Positions 45,544-55,268 of a stretch of DNA of 64,000 bases are shown one piece after another. A model generated the notes under the pieces. The model was not told the origin of the DNA, did not search any database, and worked only from the letters and a program-made list of their open reading frames with translations. Positions within the stretch are counted from its first letter, which is position 1. Each line of letters begins with the position of its first letter. The translations under genes were made by a program, and so were the position numbers. The stretch comes from Legionellales bacterium (GTDB lineage Bacteria > Pseudomonadota > Gammaproteobacteria > Comchoanobacterales > Comchoanobacteraceae), in the NCBI GenBank assembly GCA_002722435.1, contig PBLX01000048.1:20553-84552 (forward strand), written 5' to 3'.

Positions 45544-45993
45544 ATGAAAATTACCAAGAAAATTTTAGAGAATATTATAAGAGAAGAAGTCAAGAAGCTA
45601 GTGCAAGAGAAAAAGCCAACTCAGTCGATCTTGCCAGCCGGGGTGCCCAATCAACCAGCACCATTCGTCGATGATCAAGCGAAAGTCGACCAAGCGCTGT
45701 ATTTGATGCGTAAGCGAAGAGGCGATGGGGGCATGAGCCCTGAGGAGAAAGAAAAAGCGAACCCAATTAAACGGTCTCATCGAGTTTCAGGAGATATCGG
45801 TGCACCTACCAAGGAACGGGCCCATATTATGCAAGCTATTCAAAGTATCCAGGCAGCGCTTAAGACCAAATTGAAAGCCGGCCTTAGTGATCAATACAAA
45901 TCACAGCTTTTAAGTATGATAGAGGATCTCAAAGATATAGAATCAGCCACAAGATATATGACTACTGGTACCTCGGCGGGTTATACCGGGTGA
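45544..45993 (+). CDS. MKITKKILExIIREE-type protein (possible capsid-targeted)
   Basis: SD AAGGAG; MKITKKILENIIREEVKKLVQE; paralogue next door. Confidence 0.75.
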   Translation: MKITKKILENIIREEVKKLVQEKKPTQSILPAGVPNQPAPFVDDQAKVDQALYLMRKRRGDGGMSPEEKEKANPIKRSHRVSGDIGAPTKERAHIMQAIQSIQAALKTKLKAGLSDQYKSQLLSMIEDLKDIESATRYMTTGTSAGYTG

Positions 45994-46067
45994 AATCTAT
46001 GATCGGAGTAGATAAATGAACAACAAGCAACTAATTAAAGAGTACAAAACATAAAAGAGGGTACCCC

Positions 46068-46484
46068 ATGAAAATCACCAAGAAAATTTTAGAGAAAATC
46101 ATAAGAGAGGAAATGGCACAGCTACTTAAGGAAGTCGAATCTCTCTCGCGACCGCTTGATGAAGCAGGCCCCTTGAACCTTGACGCGGTCGCGACCGTGG
46201 CACAATTAGGTCGAGCCGGGTACGACAAACTGCAAAAAGACCTTACTCGGGGTCGGGATTCCACGGGCCCATCAAAAACCCCGAATCGCGCGACAAATGT
46301 GCAAGCGATGAAAGCGCAGGCGTCTGCGAATAAGAAGAAGATCGCAGCGATGGATCCCACAGGAGCAGAGGCCGATAAGCGCTTCTGGGAGAGCCCTCCT
46401 AAGCTTTCGGATATAGGAAAAATAAAGCTTTACCTCAAAAGCGTGATGGACGACGTTAGGAGAGCCGGCCTTAGTAACAAGTAA
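46068..46484 (+). CDS. MKITKKILExIIREE-type protein (possible capsid-targeted)
   Basis: MKITKKILEKIIREEMAQLLKE; shared 5' end and RAGLS C-term motif with 45544 gene. Confidence 0.75.
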   Translation: MKITKKILEKIIREEMAQLLKEVESLSRPLDEAGPLNLDAVATVAQLGRAGYDKLQKDLTRGRDSTGPSKTPNRATNVQAMKAQASANKKKIAAMDPTGAEADKRFWESPPKLSDIGKIKLYLKSVMDDVRRAGLSNK

Positions 46485-46556
46485 CACAGGCCCGTTGTGT
46501 TGGGCAGGTAAATCTTATAGGGGTCATCAAGATTTCCTAGAAAATTTTACAGAATA

Positions 46557-47237
46557 TTGAAAAAATTTAAAAAGATCATCGCGCTTCTTTGGGCTATAAG
46601 GCCGGGGGGAGATATACACCAGCGATCAATATATTTAATAAGCAAACTTGGCTTGAATGTTGATGTAAAAGGCACAATACCAAAACAACAATGTATATTA
46701 GTATCAAACCATGTAGGGTATCTAGACCCAGTGATCATTGCTAGTAAGGTTAAATGCCTGCCAATAGCTAAAAAAGAATTATCTACTTGGCCTATATTTG
46801 GCTATTGTCTTAAAAAATTCGGTTTAATATTTTATGAAAGACAAAATGTGCACAGCGGAGTCAAAACTATATACCAGTCGTTTAAGGCTTTAAAGAAAGG
46901 AAGCAACATGCTGGTCTTTCCTGAAGGCACAACTACCCGTGGGGATACCGTGCTGCCTTTTAAAAGAGGTATGTTTGGGGTTAGCAAGATCACGGGAATA
47001 CCTGTGGTACCAGTTCGAATAAAATTTGATAATCCTAATTGTTCTTGGGCCGAACAAGACTCTAGGTCTTTGGCACAACATTATTGGTGGCTAATTAGCT
47101 TAAAAGCAATAAATGTTACAATTGAATTTTTTGATCCGATATTTCCGAATCCACTAGAATCCCCTGGTGATATGGCTTGTAAAGTTTGTGACATTATATG
47201 TTGCACAAATGTGACGTCCTCTGACGCTTTTAAGTAA
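46557..47237 (+). CDS. 1-acylglycerol-3-phosphate acyltransferase-like (PlsC family)
   Basis: SNHVGYLDPV (NHx4D), YERQ, FPEGTTTRGD, VPVVPVRI; TTG start. Confidence 0.9.
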   Translation: MKKFKKIIALLWAIRPGGDIHQRSIYLISKLGLNVDVKGTIPKQQCILVSNHVGYLDPVIIASKVKCLPIAKKELSTWPIFGYCLKKFGLIFYERQNVHSGVKTIYQSFKALKKGSNMLVFPEGTTTRGDTVLPFKRGMFGVSKITGIPVVPVRIKFDNPNCSWAEQDSRSLAQHYWWLISLKAINVTIEFFDPIFPNPLESPGDMACKVCDIICCTNVTSSDAFK

Positions 47238-47267
47238 TAGTTAGCTAAACACAAGGAGGATAACATT

Positions 47268-47996
47268 GTGAAGATTAAATATTATCAAAACTTAGGCAAA
47301 AAACTCAACGAAAAAAAACGAAAAAATTTAATTGCCCAATTAAGAACTTTAGGATATGCGTGTTTTGAAAAGCTTCCCGAGTACCAATGCTTTGCTTTTG
47401 ATTGTGATTTTAAGCGACACGTTATAGCTATAGCTTATGATAGAAAAAAAATAGTCGGATTTTGCTCCGCACTTAAGCTTACTGATGAATGGGGAGAAAA
47501 TTTTTTGCATTTAGGTCTAACTTGTGTTCATCCCCATTATCGTGGCATGGGTTTAACGCACAAACTAGCTGGAAGATTAACAACCGAATATCTTATTCGA
47601 AACTCTTTGTTTGGCAAAGTTTGGTTTTCTAATGTTGCCGGTGTTATATCTTCTCTCGCCAACGTTGGAAAAAATTTAGACCAAGTTTACCCTTCTTTAA
47701 AAGTTTATTACCCTACAAAAAAACATTTAGCAATTGCTGAATCTATTAATCGTAGGTATCGTAATCTTATTTATATTGGTGATCAATATAAGTTTGATAA
47801 AGAAAAATTTATTTTTTATGGTAGCGGTAAACAAGATTCTTGCTTTGAAAAAAGGTCTAACGACACAAAATACCACCATCGAGATCCAAAACTTAATCAA
47901 TTTTATCTTAACATTTTAAACTTAGATCAAGGCGATGAAATGTTGCAAGTTGGTAATTATAGCATTTTTACTCTTTTACGTTACTTGAAAAAATAA
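47268..47996 (+). CDS. GNAT-like acyltransferase
   Basis: LGLTCVHPHYRGMGLTHKLAGRLTTEYL resembles the GNAT acyl-CoA-binding motif. Confidence 0.7.
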   Translation: MKIKYYQNLGKKLNEKKRKNLIAQLRTLGYACFEKLPEYQCFAFDCDFKRHVIAIAYDRKKIVGFCSALKLTDEWGENFLHLGLTCVHPHYRGMGLTHKLAGRLTTEYLIRNSLFGKVWFSNVAGVISSLANVGKNLDQVYPSLKVYYPTKKHLAIAESINRRYRNLIYIGDQYKFDKEKFIFYGSGKQDSCFEKRSNDTKYHHRDPKLNQFYLNILNLDQGDEMLQVGNYSIFTLLRYLKK

Positions 47997-48094
47997 AAAA
48001 ATACCGGAAAAGAAAAAATTCGCGCTCGCGCGCGCTGGAGGGTAAGCGGAAAAGGTTTGCTAACTTTTGATCTGAATGGTATACTAGTTATAGT

Positions 48095-48256
48095 ATGGAC
48101 TGGCTAGAATTAATTATTGAAGAATTGGAAAAAGATAAAGAGATGGACGATAGGATTCCTCTGCAAATAGAAATCGATGACTATTATCCGATTATCGACC
48201 CGGCCAAGAGAACGAAAGACTCTGATAATAAAAGGGTCATTATAATAGACATATAA
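48095..48256 (+). CDS. hypothetical acidic small protein (53 aa)
   Basis: MDWLELIIEELEKDKEMDDRIPLQIEIDDYYPII...*. Confidence 0.5.
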   Translation: MDWLELIIEELEKDKEMDDRIPLQIEIDDYYPIIDPAKRTKDSDNKRVIIIDI

Positions 48257-48300
48257 CAAAAAATAGCGTTTTTACACTATCTAATATAGGAGGGCTATTA

Positions 48301-48729
48301 ATGAAAGTTGCATTTACACTATTATTTCTCCTGCTATCTTCATGCTCCCTTGTAAACACCAAACAATATAAAAACAGTGGTTCTTCCTTAATAGTTACAT
48401 ATGATGGCGTTGAAGAATACCGAAGATCAAAAGATTATATCAGCGAAAAGCATCTTGTAGATCTTATGGAATCTGAAAAAGAATTTATTGTCATATTTGC
48501 GGCTGATTGGTGTAGAGGGTGCAAACTAGCAAGAAAAGCTATTAAGCAAGCTAATTTAAAAGTTAATGTTGTTTATATAAATGTAGATGAGAAATGGGTT
48601 AAAAAATTAATGTCGATTATGGAAGTTAGGCAAATACCCCTCATGGTGCACATTAACAAAGACGGCAAAACTAAAGCCTCAAGATTCGGCGCCGGCAAAA
48701 TAGTTACATACCTAATTTCTAGATTTTAA
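48301..48729 (+). CDS. thioredoxin-fold lipoprotein
   Basis: MKVAFTLLFLLLSSC lipobox; FAADWCRGCKLARKAI; IPLMVHINKDGK. Confidence 0.85.
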   Translation: MKVAFTLLFLLLSSCSLVNTKQYKNSGSSLIVTYDGVEEYRRSKDYISEKHLVDLMESEKEFIVIFAADWCRGCKLARKAIKQANLKVNVVYINVDEKWVKKLMSIMEVRQIPLMVHINKDGKTKASRFGAGKIVTYLISRF

Positions 48730-48802
48730 TAAAAATCCTCACTTCTATAATCGTATAACTATTTATACTTGTAAGTTTTCATTTATTTTAAGAGGAACCA
48801 CT

Positions 48803-50545
48803 ATGACCATCAAATTATCAGACTTAAACAAAATAATTCTTGAGGAAATGCTGTCAGCACTAAAAGAAGAAGCAATTCCACTACCATCACCCGGCAATCC
48901 AGCACTAGTCCCACAAGGAACTAGGGCCATAGCGACACAAGGAACCAAGGCCCTGGCTAAAAAAGGAACTACGGCCTTGGCTAAAAAAGCAGCAACCGAC
49001 GTAGTAATCAGGGTCAGTGCAAAAACAGTAGCAACCCGCGCGCTGGCAATCCAAGGAACAAGAGCCCTTGCGATAGCTGCTGCAGCGAAGGTTGCTCCCT
49101 TGGCCGCGGGTAGTGCCATAGCAGGCCCAATGGGATGGGCACTCACAGGAGTTAGCTTCTTGGTTACAGCTTACACTCTTTGGCATGCCACAGCATTCCT
49201 CGATGATGAAGAGGCCCAAGCAGCCGAAGTTGATCCCAAAGACCTGCAGAACGCTGTCGATGGGGCCACTAAAAAGCGCGAAAAGATGACAGGAGAGGAA
49301 CTTAATACTGAAGATACAGCTATTGTTCTTGGTATTTTTGATCTTACCGATGCACCTTCTCTCGATTCAACTTTGAAAGCTGCAAGCAAGTTCCAGTCTC
49401 GTTCCGGTGCAGGGCTTCTTCCTACAATGACAGGTCCTGAACTTTTAGAATTAATTTACAAAAAGCCAAGACAGGCAAGAAAGCTTATTAAAACTTTACA
49501 AGGCGAAGAATTTTATCCAGATTTTGAAAGAGTTGTCAATGCTGTTAATCCAAAAGCACTATCTGGTGGTAGAACCGGACGAAGTTCTGGAGGATCATTT
49601 TCAACCGCGCGATTTTGTAGAGCTGCTGTAAGAGCTGTTCCGGGGTCGAAGACATGTAGAGTAGCAACCGCGGAAATACAAAAAGCATTGGTTAACGCTG
49701 GATTTTCGGTAAGTAAGAAAGGAGGAACGTTCCCATGGGGAATGAATGCTGGGGCATCTCAGCCACCGGTGCCTGGGGCATTCAGAGGCTCTTTCCAGAG
49801 AGACCCAACTTTAAACATGCAAGCAGGAGGAAAACCTTTGAATCCTTTGGCCGCGGCAGACGATGATCAAGATCCAATGATTCAAGAAGCCCAGAATCCT
49901 CCTGGTGATCAGTTTAGCGCTGAAGATATGAAGAAATATCAAATTGATGGCAGGCTTGGGCCGAAAACGATTGCCGCGATTGAAAACTTTCAAAAAGCAG
50001 TTATTAAACAAAGCAAAACAAAAGGTGTTGAATTACCACTCGGAAATTCAGGAAAAGGCAAAGATGGTGTTGATGGCTTGGTGGGAGGCAAGACCTGGAA
50101 ATTTTTATCAAAGTACAAGGCTGTTAAGGCACCAAGAAAATCAATAAAGAAAGGTGCCGAAATTTTTGGTAAGATGGCAAAAGCAGCTCAAGCTGAAGGA
50201 TCCCTCGCGGTAAAACGCTCGGCTATCTTTGATGAACTAAATCAAGCAGATGCTTCTCCGGCTAGGGCAACATTTAAAATGATTGGTCAAATTAATAAAG
50301 TAGCCAGATCAGAAAAGAAGGTTGCTAAGGCAATATTTGATGAATTTGAAAGTAAGTTTGGAAAATTTAATGATGCAGATGCATTTGGGCCCACAGCAAG
50401 CAAAAAAATTACGAGAGAGGCATTACCGAAGTTGCAAAAACTTACAGGTGTAAAATCAATCTCTGAAAGGTCTTTAATTGGCTTAACAAGAATTGAGGCT
50501 GCAGCCCTCATTATGAAAAATTTACGTAGACGACGTGGATTCTAA
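48803..50545 (+). CDS. large protein with peptidoglycan-binding-like motif; possible internal virion protein
   Basis: MTIKLSDLNKIILEEMLSALKEEA N-terminus; hydrophobic Ala/Gly segment; DGRLGPKTIAAIENFQKAV. Confidence 0.65.
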   Translation: MTIKLSDLNKIILEEMLSALKEEAIPLPSPGNPALVPQGTRAIATQGTKALAKKGTTALAKKAATDVVIRVSAKTVATRALAIQGTRALAIAAAAKVAPLAAGSAIAGPMGWALTGVSFLVTAYTLWHATAFLDDEEAQAAEVDPKDLQNAVDGATKKREKMTGEELNTEDTAIVLGIFDLTDAPSLDSTLKAASKFQSRSGAGLLPTMTGPELLELIYKKPRQARKLIKTLQGEEFYPDFERVVNAVNPKALSGGRTGRSSGGSFSTARFCRAAVRAVPGSKTCRVATAEIQKALVNAGFSVSKKGGTFPWGMNAGASQPPVPGAFRGSFQRDPTLNMQAGGKPLNPLAAADDDQDPMIQEAQNPPGDQFSAEDMKKYQIDGRLGPKTIAAIENFQKAVIKQSKTKGVELPLGNSGKGKDGVDGLVGGKTWKFLSKYKAVKAPRKSIKKGAEIFGKMAKAAQAEGSLAVKRSAIFDELNQADASPARATFKMIGQINKVARSEKKVAKAIFDEFESKFGKFNDADAFGPTASKKITREALPKLQKLTGVKSISERSLIGLTRIEAAALIMKNLRRRRGF

Positions 50546-50550
50546 ACAAA

Positions 50551-51507
50551 ATGTTAAAAGTAAAGCTTAACGAAAATGTAAGTCGCCGCGAACTACGAAG
50601 ATTAGGGTCAATTCAAAGAAGACTTTCTAAAAAAATCAATGTTTCTACAAAACAAGTTCAAGCAAACGCTTACAATTACTTTCCAAACAAAGGGAGAAAA
50701 ACCTTTTCCAGTCTTAGCGACCCTAATTCTGGTGATGGTTTATATGGAGAAGAAATGTTCAGCGCGATCATTCTTCTACAGGGCGACCTAGTAAAGAAAG
50801 GATTCATGGCACCTGTTAAGCCAAGCGAAAAGTTGTCAACTGAGGGTCTTTATGGGCCCATAACACACGCTGCTTTCCTAAAAGCAGCAAATATAAATGC
50901 TCTAAGAGGCTTTGTCGAGCCGAAAGATCAAGATGGCATTGAAAAAAGAATACTTCAACTTGAAAACTTCATAGAAAAAGATGCCGAGAATGATAAACAA
51001 AAAAAATGGGCCCAAAGTGTTATTGAACTTTTAAGAAAAAGACTAAACCTTTTAAGACCAAAAGAGCCTGAGAAGGCTGACAAGCAAAAATCTCAAAAAC
51101 TTGCTAAAGATGTAGCTCAAAAAGCTGCTGATCGAGGAGAAATTCTTGATGTTCAAGTAGAAGACTGGGCTGAGTGGTTTATGTATCAACAAGCTGCTGG
51201 AAATATTGAAGCTGACTACGTTGAAGGTCGCTGGAAAACAAAGGGAGACCCAAGACCAATCACAAAAGCATATTTAGCTAAGAAAAGATCTTTAAAGCAA
51301 GCCGCACGCGACATGCTCCGGCAAGATCTTGGCAAAAAACCGATTCCTCAATCTCCTACGGTTAACGAGTCAAAAATATATGAGTCATTCTCGCACTATT
51401 TTGAACAAAATAAGGAAAATTTGCTAATTTTAACAGAAAATAATTATAACTCCCCAGAATTATTCAAAAAAGCAATGAAAATTTTTAATTTTGGTGAGAA
51501 AATTTAA
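50551..51507 (+). CDS. hypothetical protein, weak peptidoglycan-binding-like motif
   Basis: STEGLYGPITHAAFLKAANI. Confidence 0.6.
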   Translation: MLKVKLNENVSRRELRRLGSIQRRLSKKINVSTKQVQANAYNYFPNKGRKTFSSLSDPNSGDGLYGEEMFSAIILLQGDLVKKGFMAPVKPSEKLSTEGLYGPITHAAFLKAANINALRGFVEPKDQDGIEKRILQLENFIEKDAENDKQKKWAQSVIELLRKRLNLLRPKEPEKADKQKSQKLAKDVAQKAADRGEILDVQVEDWAEWFMYQQAAGNIEADYVEGRWKTKGDPRPITKAYLAKKRSLKQAARDMLRQDLGKKPIPQSPTVNESKIYESFSHYFEQNKENLLILTENNYNSPELFKKAMKIFNFGEKI

Positions 51508-51510
51508 AAA

Positions 51511-51729
51511 ATGTGCTTAATCTGCATCGAACTTGACAAAAAAACTTTAACTCCATGGGAAGCAGAAAAAAATTTAACAGAATTTAAAGAAAAAATTAAT
51601 GAAGAGCACGAGAAAATTGTAAAAAAGAAGATTGATGATGCAAAAAACGAATTTTATTTTGAAAAAAACGATGAATTTTGCTGCTTTTGCCAATCCAAAC
51701 CTTGTGATTGCAAGTGGGACCTCTTTTAG
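51511..51729 (+). CDS. small Cys-containing protein
   Basis: MCLICIELDKKTLTPWEAEKNL...CCFCQSKPCDCKW. Confidence 0.65.
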   Translation: MCLICIELDKKTLTPWEAEKNLTEFKEKINEEHEKIVKKKIDDAKNEFYFEKNDEFCCFCQSKPCDCKWDLF

Positions 51730-51731
51730 TT

Positions 51732-51992
51732 ATGAAAAATGCCTTTAAAAAAACTATTTTTGTAATATTTTTTATAATTTTTTGGCCTCTGAGTAGTGTT
51801 TTCGCTGATAGTGAGAAATTAAAGACAAAATTTTACAATTTTGATGATCTTTTAATAAACGGTGAGTATAAAAAGCCTCAAGTTTTATTTATAGACAACA
51901 GGCAAAAAGTAAAATTTGAAAAATTGCTAAAATTAAAGAAAAATTTTCTACAAAAATTAAAAAATACTCAAAATGACCCTTCGTTAAGATAA
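51732..51992 (+). CDS. secreted/periplasmic small protein
   Basis: MKNAFKKTIFVIFFIIFWPLSSVFADS signal peptide. Confidence 0.6.
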   Translation: MKNAFKKTIFVIFFIIFWPLSSVFADSEKLKTKFYNFDDLLINGEYKKPQVLFIDNRQKVKFEKLLKLKKNFLQKLKNTQNDPSLR

Positions 51993-52079
51993 CAAAAGTA
52001 AAGCAATTGGATTTATCATGCAAAATGTACTAATTATAAGGTATAATAACACTGTTACTTTGCTTTTGGATCAATTAAA

Positions 52080-55000
52080 ATGTCAAACCCTAAAAAAATA
52101 CAAAATTTTGAGTTAAAAAACCTTGTTTCCGATGCTTTGAGACAAAAAAGTAATTCTTATCCCGATAATATATTGTTAAGTGAGATAGGGCCGCAATCAG
52201 TAGGGCCCGGATCTTTTTTTAATGCTGAAGATCCATCTGCGGAGGAAATGTTTAGTATTTTAAAGGACAAATACAATGCTTCTGTGAGTGCAATATCTTC
52301 TGTCGCCAATTCAATACAGAGAACACTTAACTCTTTCAGAAGAAGTATTGATGAAACTATTTCTTTTGGCGGAAATGAGATTTTACAATCGATATATAGG
52401 ATAAACCCCAAAAATGGCTCTAGTCAAGAACTAAATGACGTCAAAAACTTTTTTTTGTTATTTGGTAAAGTTTGTTTTAAGAAATTTTTAATTTCTCAAC
52501 AAGATCAGTATGTAAATCCTCACTTTATAGATCCGGGTATCTATTGCCTAAGGGATGATATAAAAACTTTTATAAATTCATGGAATCAAGAGTACAAAAA
52601 ACGGTATCTTAAAGCGATGCGAAGCAGACAAAAAAGACACAAAGGAAATATCCAAAACCATCGCGAATATGGTGCCCTAATAGTAAAATTTGCACTTTCA
52701 AATTTTTGCAAAGGGTTTTCAGAAGTTGTATCAAAAGAATGGTCAGATTTTGTCGCCGGAGGTGATGAAAATTCAAAAACAGAATATAATTCAAACATTG
52801 TTATTAATCAAGCTGAAATTTCTAAATTTTCAAAACTTTTTCTTGAGGATGATATGGCAAATTTATATTTTAAAGATATAAGCGATATAAATTTACAACT
52901 AATAGGAAAAAAGGGATCCGTATTTGATATTTTTCCAGTGATAGCTTTAAATTTTGTAAAAGATGCTTTCGATGAAAGTATTTCAGGAGGTTTTACAAAA
53001 AATTTCTTTTCAAATAGTGAAAACGAGAAAAAAGTAATCGAAGATCCCAGCTCCATACTAGGTTCAATATTCAAAGAACAAGTATTCGTAGATAAAATAA
53101 CAGAAACTGGAGAGTTTAGAAAACATTGGTTTGCTTTTACGCATAGCAGCTATTACGATCCGGCTGGGGAAAAAGGATATGATTATTGGCTCAACTTAGC
53201 TGAGGGGGACCTGTTTGAAAAGGGCCCTTACGATGCGAATTTTGGCAATACAGCGGATTTTGTAGTAAACATGTCTGCAGGTATAGCAACTGATATTGCT
53301 TCGATTTCTATGCTGAAAAAAGCCCTCACTGCAGGCGTTGCAACCACCGCCGGTTCTGGCGGGGCTTTAGCGGGCCCAGTTGTGATCACTATAATTTCTA
53401 TAGCTGCTGTGATGGCTGCAGGTTATGCTTTAAATTATTTTGGCTTTTTTACACAAAAAGACGAAATTGAAGATGAGATAAATAATATACTAAGCTTACT
53501 AGAAGAATTGAAATCATTATACAGCCAGGCGCCACAAGATGATAAAATAACCATAGATAAGAACTCCGTTGCAGAAATAGAAAAGAGGTTTCGTAAATCT
53601 ACGAAAAAAATCCTATTAATACTTGATTCTATTGGAAGAGATTCTTCTCAATATGCAGTGGAAGACGAAGACACCGATATGAAAAATAAAAGAGTAATTC
53701 AACAGGAAATAAGTCAAATAATTTATATCGTTGAAAATATTTTAAATGAAGGCATGTCTAGTCCAATTTTTATAAAGTCTGACACTCCAGTACGCCCTGA
53801 TATCGTTTCTCTTCAGAAAGAAACAATTGATGATTTAAAGAGTTTGCTTGTTAGTTTAAATTCTCAAATAGAAGCTGGCACCGGACAAGTACAAAAATTA
53901 CTTAAACCTGCTACGGGCATGCCCATTGATACAGGAGCTATCACAGCTGCAGAAAAACCAGAACAAAGAAAGATACCAGTTCTTGGTATTGAAGAACAAA
54001 TGGGTGTAGGTACGCCATTTTCGGTGTCGGGACCTCCTGGGACTGTTTCTCCGCCACCACCGGTTGCACCAGCATCGACGCCTAGTGAACCTGATATTGA
54101 AACCTTGGGCCCTAGCCCGGAAGAAAAAGAAAAATTAAAAAAAGAAATTGATTCTATAATTGAACATTGGAAGGTTGTTTTTAGAGACATTTACAATGTT
54201 GATATAGGCCCTGAAGTGAGCCAACTAACAGAGGTTAGAAAGAAAATAGTACAATTAAAAAAGACGATCGCCCAACTTAATGAGCGAGTCGCGAATAAAC
54301 CAGGAAATGCGACTACTGATGATTTAACTGACTATATCAATGCATATCAAAGGTGGCAAAATAAGAACTTTCAAAAAATTGAAAATACTACCAACACACA
54401 AGATCCGGGATCCCACTATTTTATTACTCAAGATGTTTGGATAAAAAGTGAATTTGGCCTCCGAAGTAAAAAATATATTTACTCTTATGATTTGGATTCA
54501 GATGATAAGCCTGCAGGTAAAAGTGAAAAATATGCTTATTTTGTAATCGGACCTGCTATGGGTCATGCAAACACTCAATTTTTTATTGCAAATGGGCCTG
54601 ATGCTGTAAATAATTTGATGGATATTTCGGAAATAGTAAAAACAGAAGAGGGAAATTATGAATTTTATAAAGCTGATAGTGTAGGGGTTAGCAGTAAATA
54701 CAATATTGACCGTGCGTCACTTGGATCTAAGAGCAATCCAGGAGTATTTTCAGAAAAGAATATTGGATCGCTTTATGATGCAGAACTCAAGTCTATACAA
54801 GAACAAAGCAAAAAATTAGTAGATTTTGTCAAGCCAGGAAAAAGATATAACCTTGAAAACAAAAAAGATTATGAAAATGAAGTAAGAGCTATAAATGGCA
54901 TGTTCAAACAGCACCTTTTATTAATAAGATCTTTAATAGATTTTCATCAGTCACAATCATTAGAGCAGAAAAAATTTACTTCTTTAAGTAATAAAAATAG

Positions 55001-55268
55001 GGGCTTAAACTCTAAAATAAATATTTTTTCTAAAAAATTACACAATTTAGCTCCTCGAAATCAGCTATCAGCATCAGGCAAGAAACAATATGACCTTTTG
55101 ATTAATCAACTCAAAGTTCTCGGTGCTCAAAAAATGAAATTGTTTGATGAGGAAGCTAATATATCTTCAACTTTGCGCAAACAAAGAAATTTAGGAAATT
55201 TTAATTCCTCTGTCCTTGATGAGCATATTAAAGAAAAAAATTATATTCCTAAGGTGGGAGGACCATGA
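52080..55268 (+). CDS. large protein, possible internal/structural virion protein
   Basis: 1062-aa ORF with a hydrophobic segment (SMLKKALTAGVATTAGSGGALAGPVVITIISIAAVMAAGYALNYF). Confidence 0.75.
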   Translation: MSNPKKIQNFELKNLVSDALRQKSNSYPDNILLSEIGPQSVGPGSFFNAEDPSAEEMFSILKDKYNASVSAISSVANSIQRTLNSFRRSIDETISFGGNEILQSIYRINPKNGSSQELNDVKNFFLLFGKVCFKKFLISQQDQYVNPHFIDPGIYCLRDDIKTFINSWNQEYKKRYLKAMRSRQKRHKGNIQNHREYGALIVKFALSNFCKGFSEVVSKEWSDFVAGGDENSKTEYNSNIVINQAEISKFSKLFLEDDMANLYFKDISDINLQLIGKKGSVFDIFPVIALNFVKDAFDESISGGFTKNFFSNSENEKKVIEDPSSILGSIFKEQVFVDKITETGEFRKHWFAFTHSSYYDPAGEKGYDYWLNLAEGDLFEKGPYDANFGNTADFVVNMSAGIATDIASISMLKKALTAGVATTAGSGGALAGPVVITIISIAAVMAAGYALNYFGFFTQKDEIEDEINNILSLLEELKSLYSQAPQDDKITIDKNSVAEIEKRFRKSTKKILLILDSIGRDSSQYAVEDEDTDMKNKRVIQQEISQIIYIVENILNEGMSSPIFIKSDTPVRPDIVSLQKETIDDLKSLLVSLNSQIEAGTGQVQKLLKPATGMPIDTGAITAAEKPEQRKIPVLGIEEQMGVGTPFSVSGPPGTVSPPPPVAPASTPSEPDIETLGPSPEEKEKLKKEIDSIIEHWKVVFRDIYNVDIGPEVSQLTEVRKKIVQLKKTIAQLNERVANKPGNATTDDLTDYINAYQRWQNKNFQKIENTTNTQDPGSHYFITQDVWIKSEFGLRSKKYIYSYDLDSDDKPAGKSEKYAYFVIGPAMGHANTQFFIANGPDAVNNLMDISEIVKTEEGNYEFYKADSVGVSSKYNIDRASLGSKSNPGVFSEKNIGSLYDAELKSIQEQSKKLVDFVKPGKRYNLENKKDYENEVRAINGMFKQHLLLIRSLIDFHQSQSLEQKKFTSLSNKNRGLNSKINIFSKKLHNLAPRNQLSASGKKQYDLLINQLKVLGAQKMKLFDEEANISSTLRKQRNLGNFNSSVLDEHIKEKNYIPKVGGP

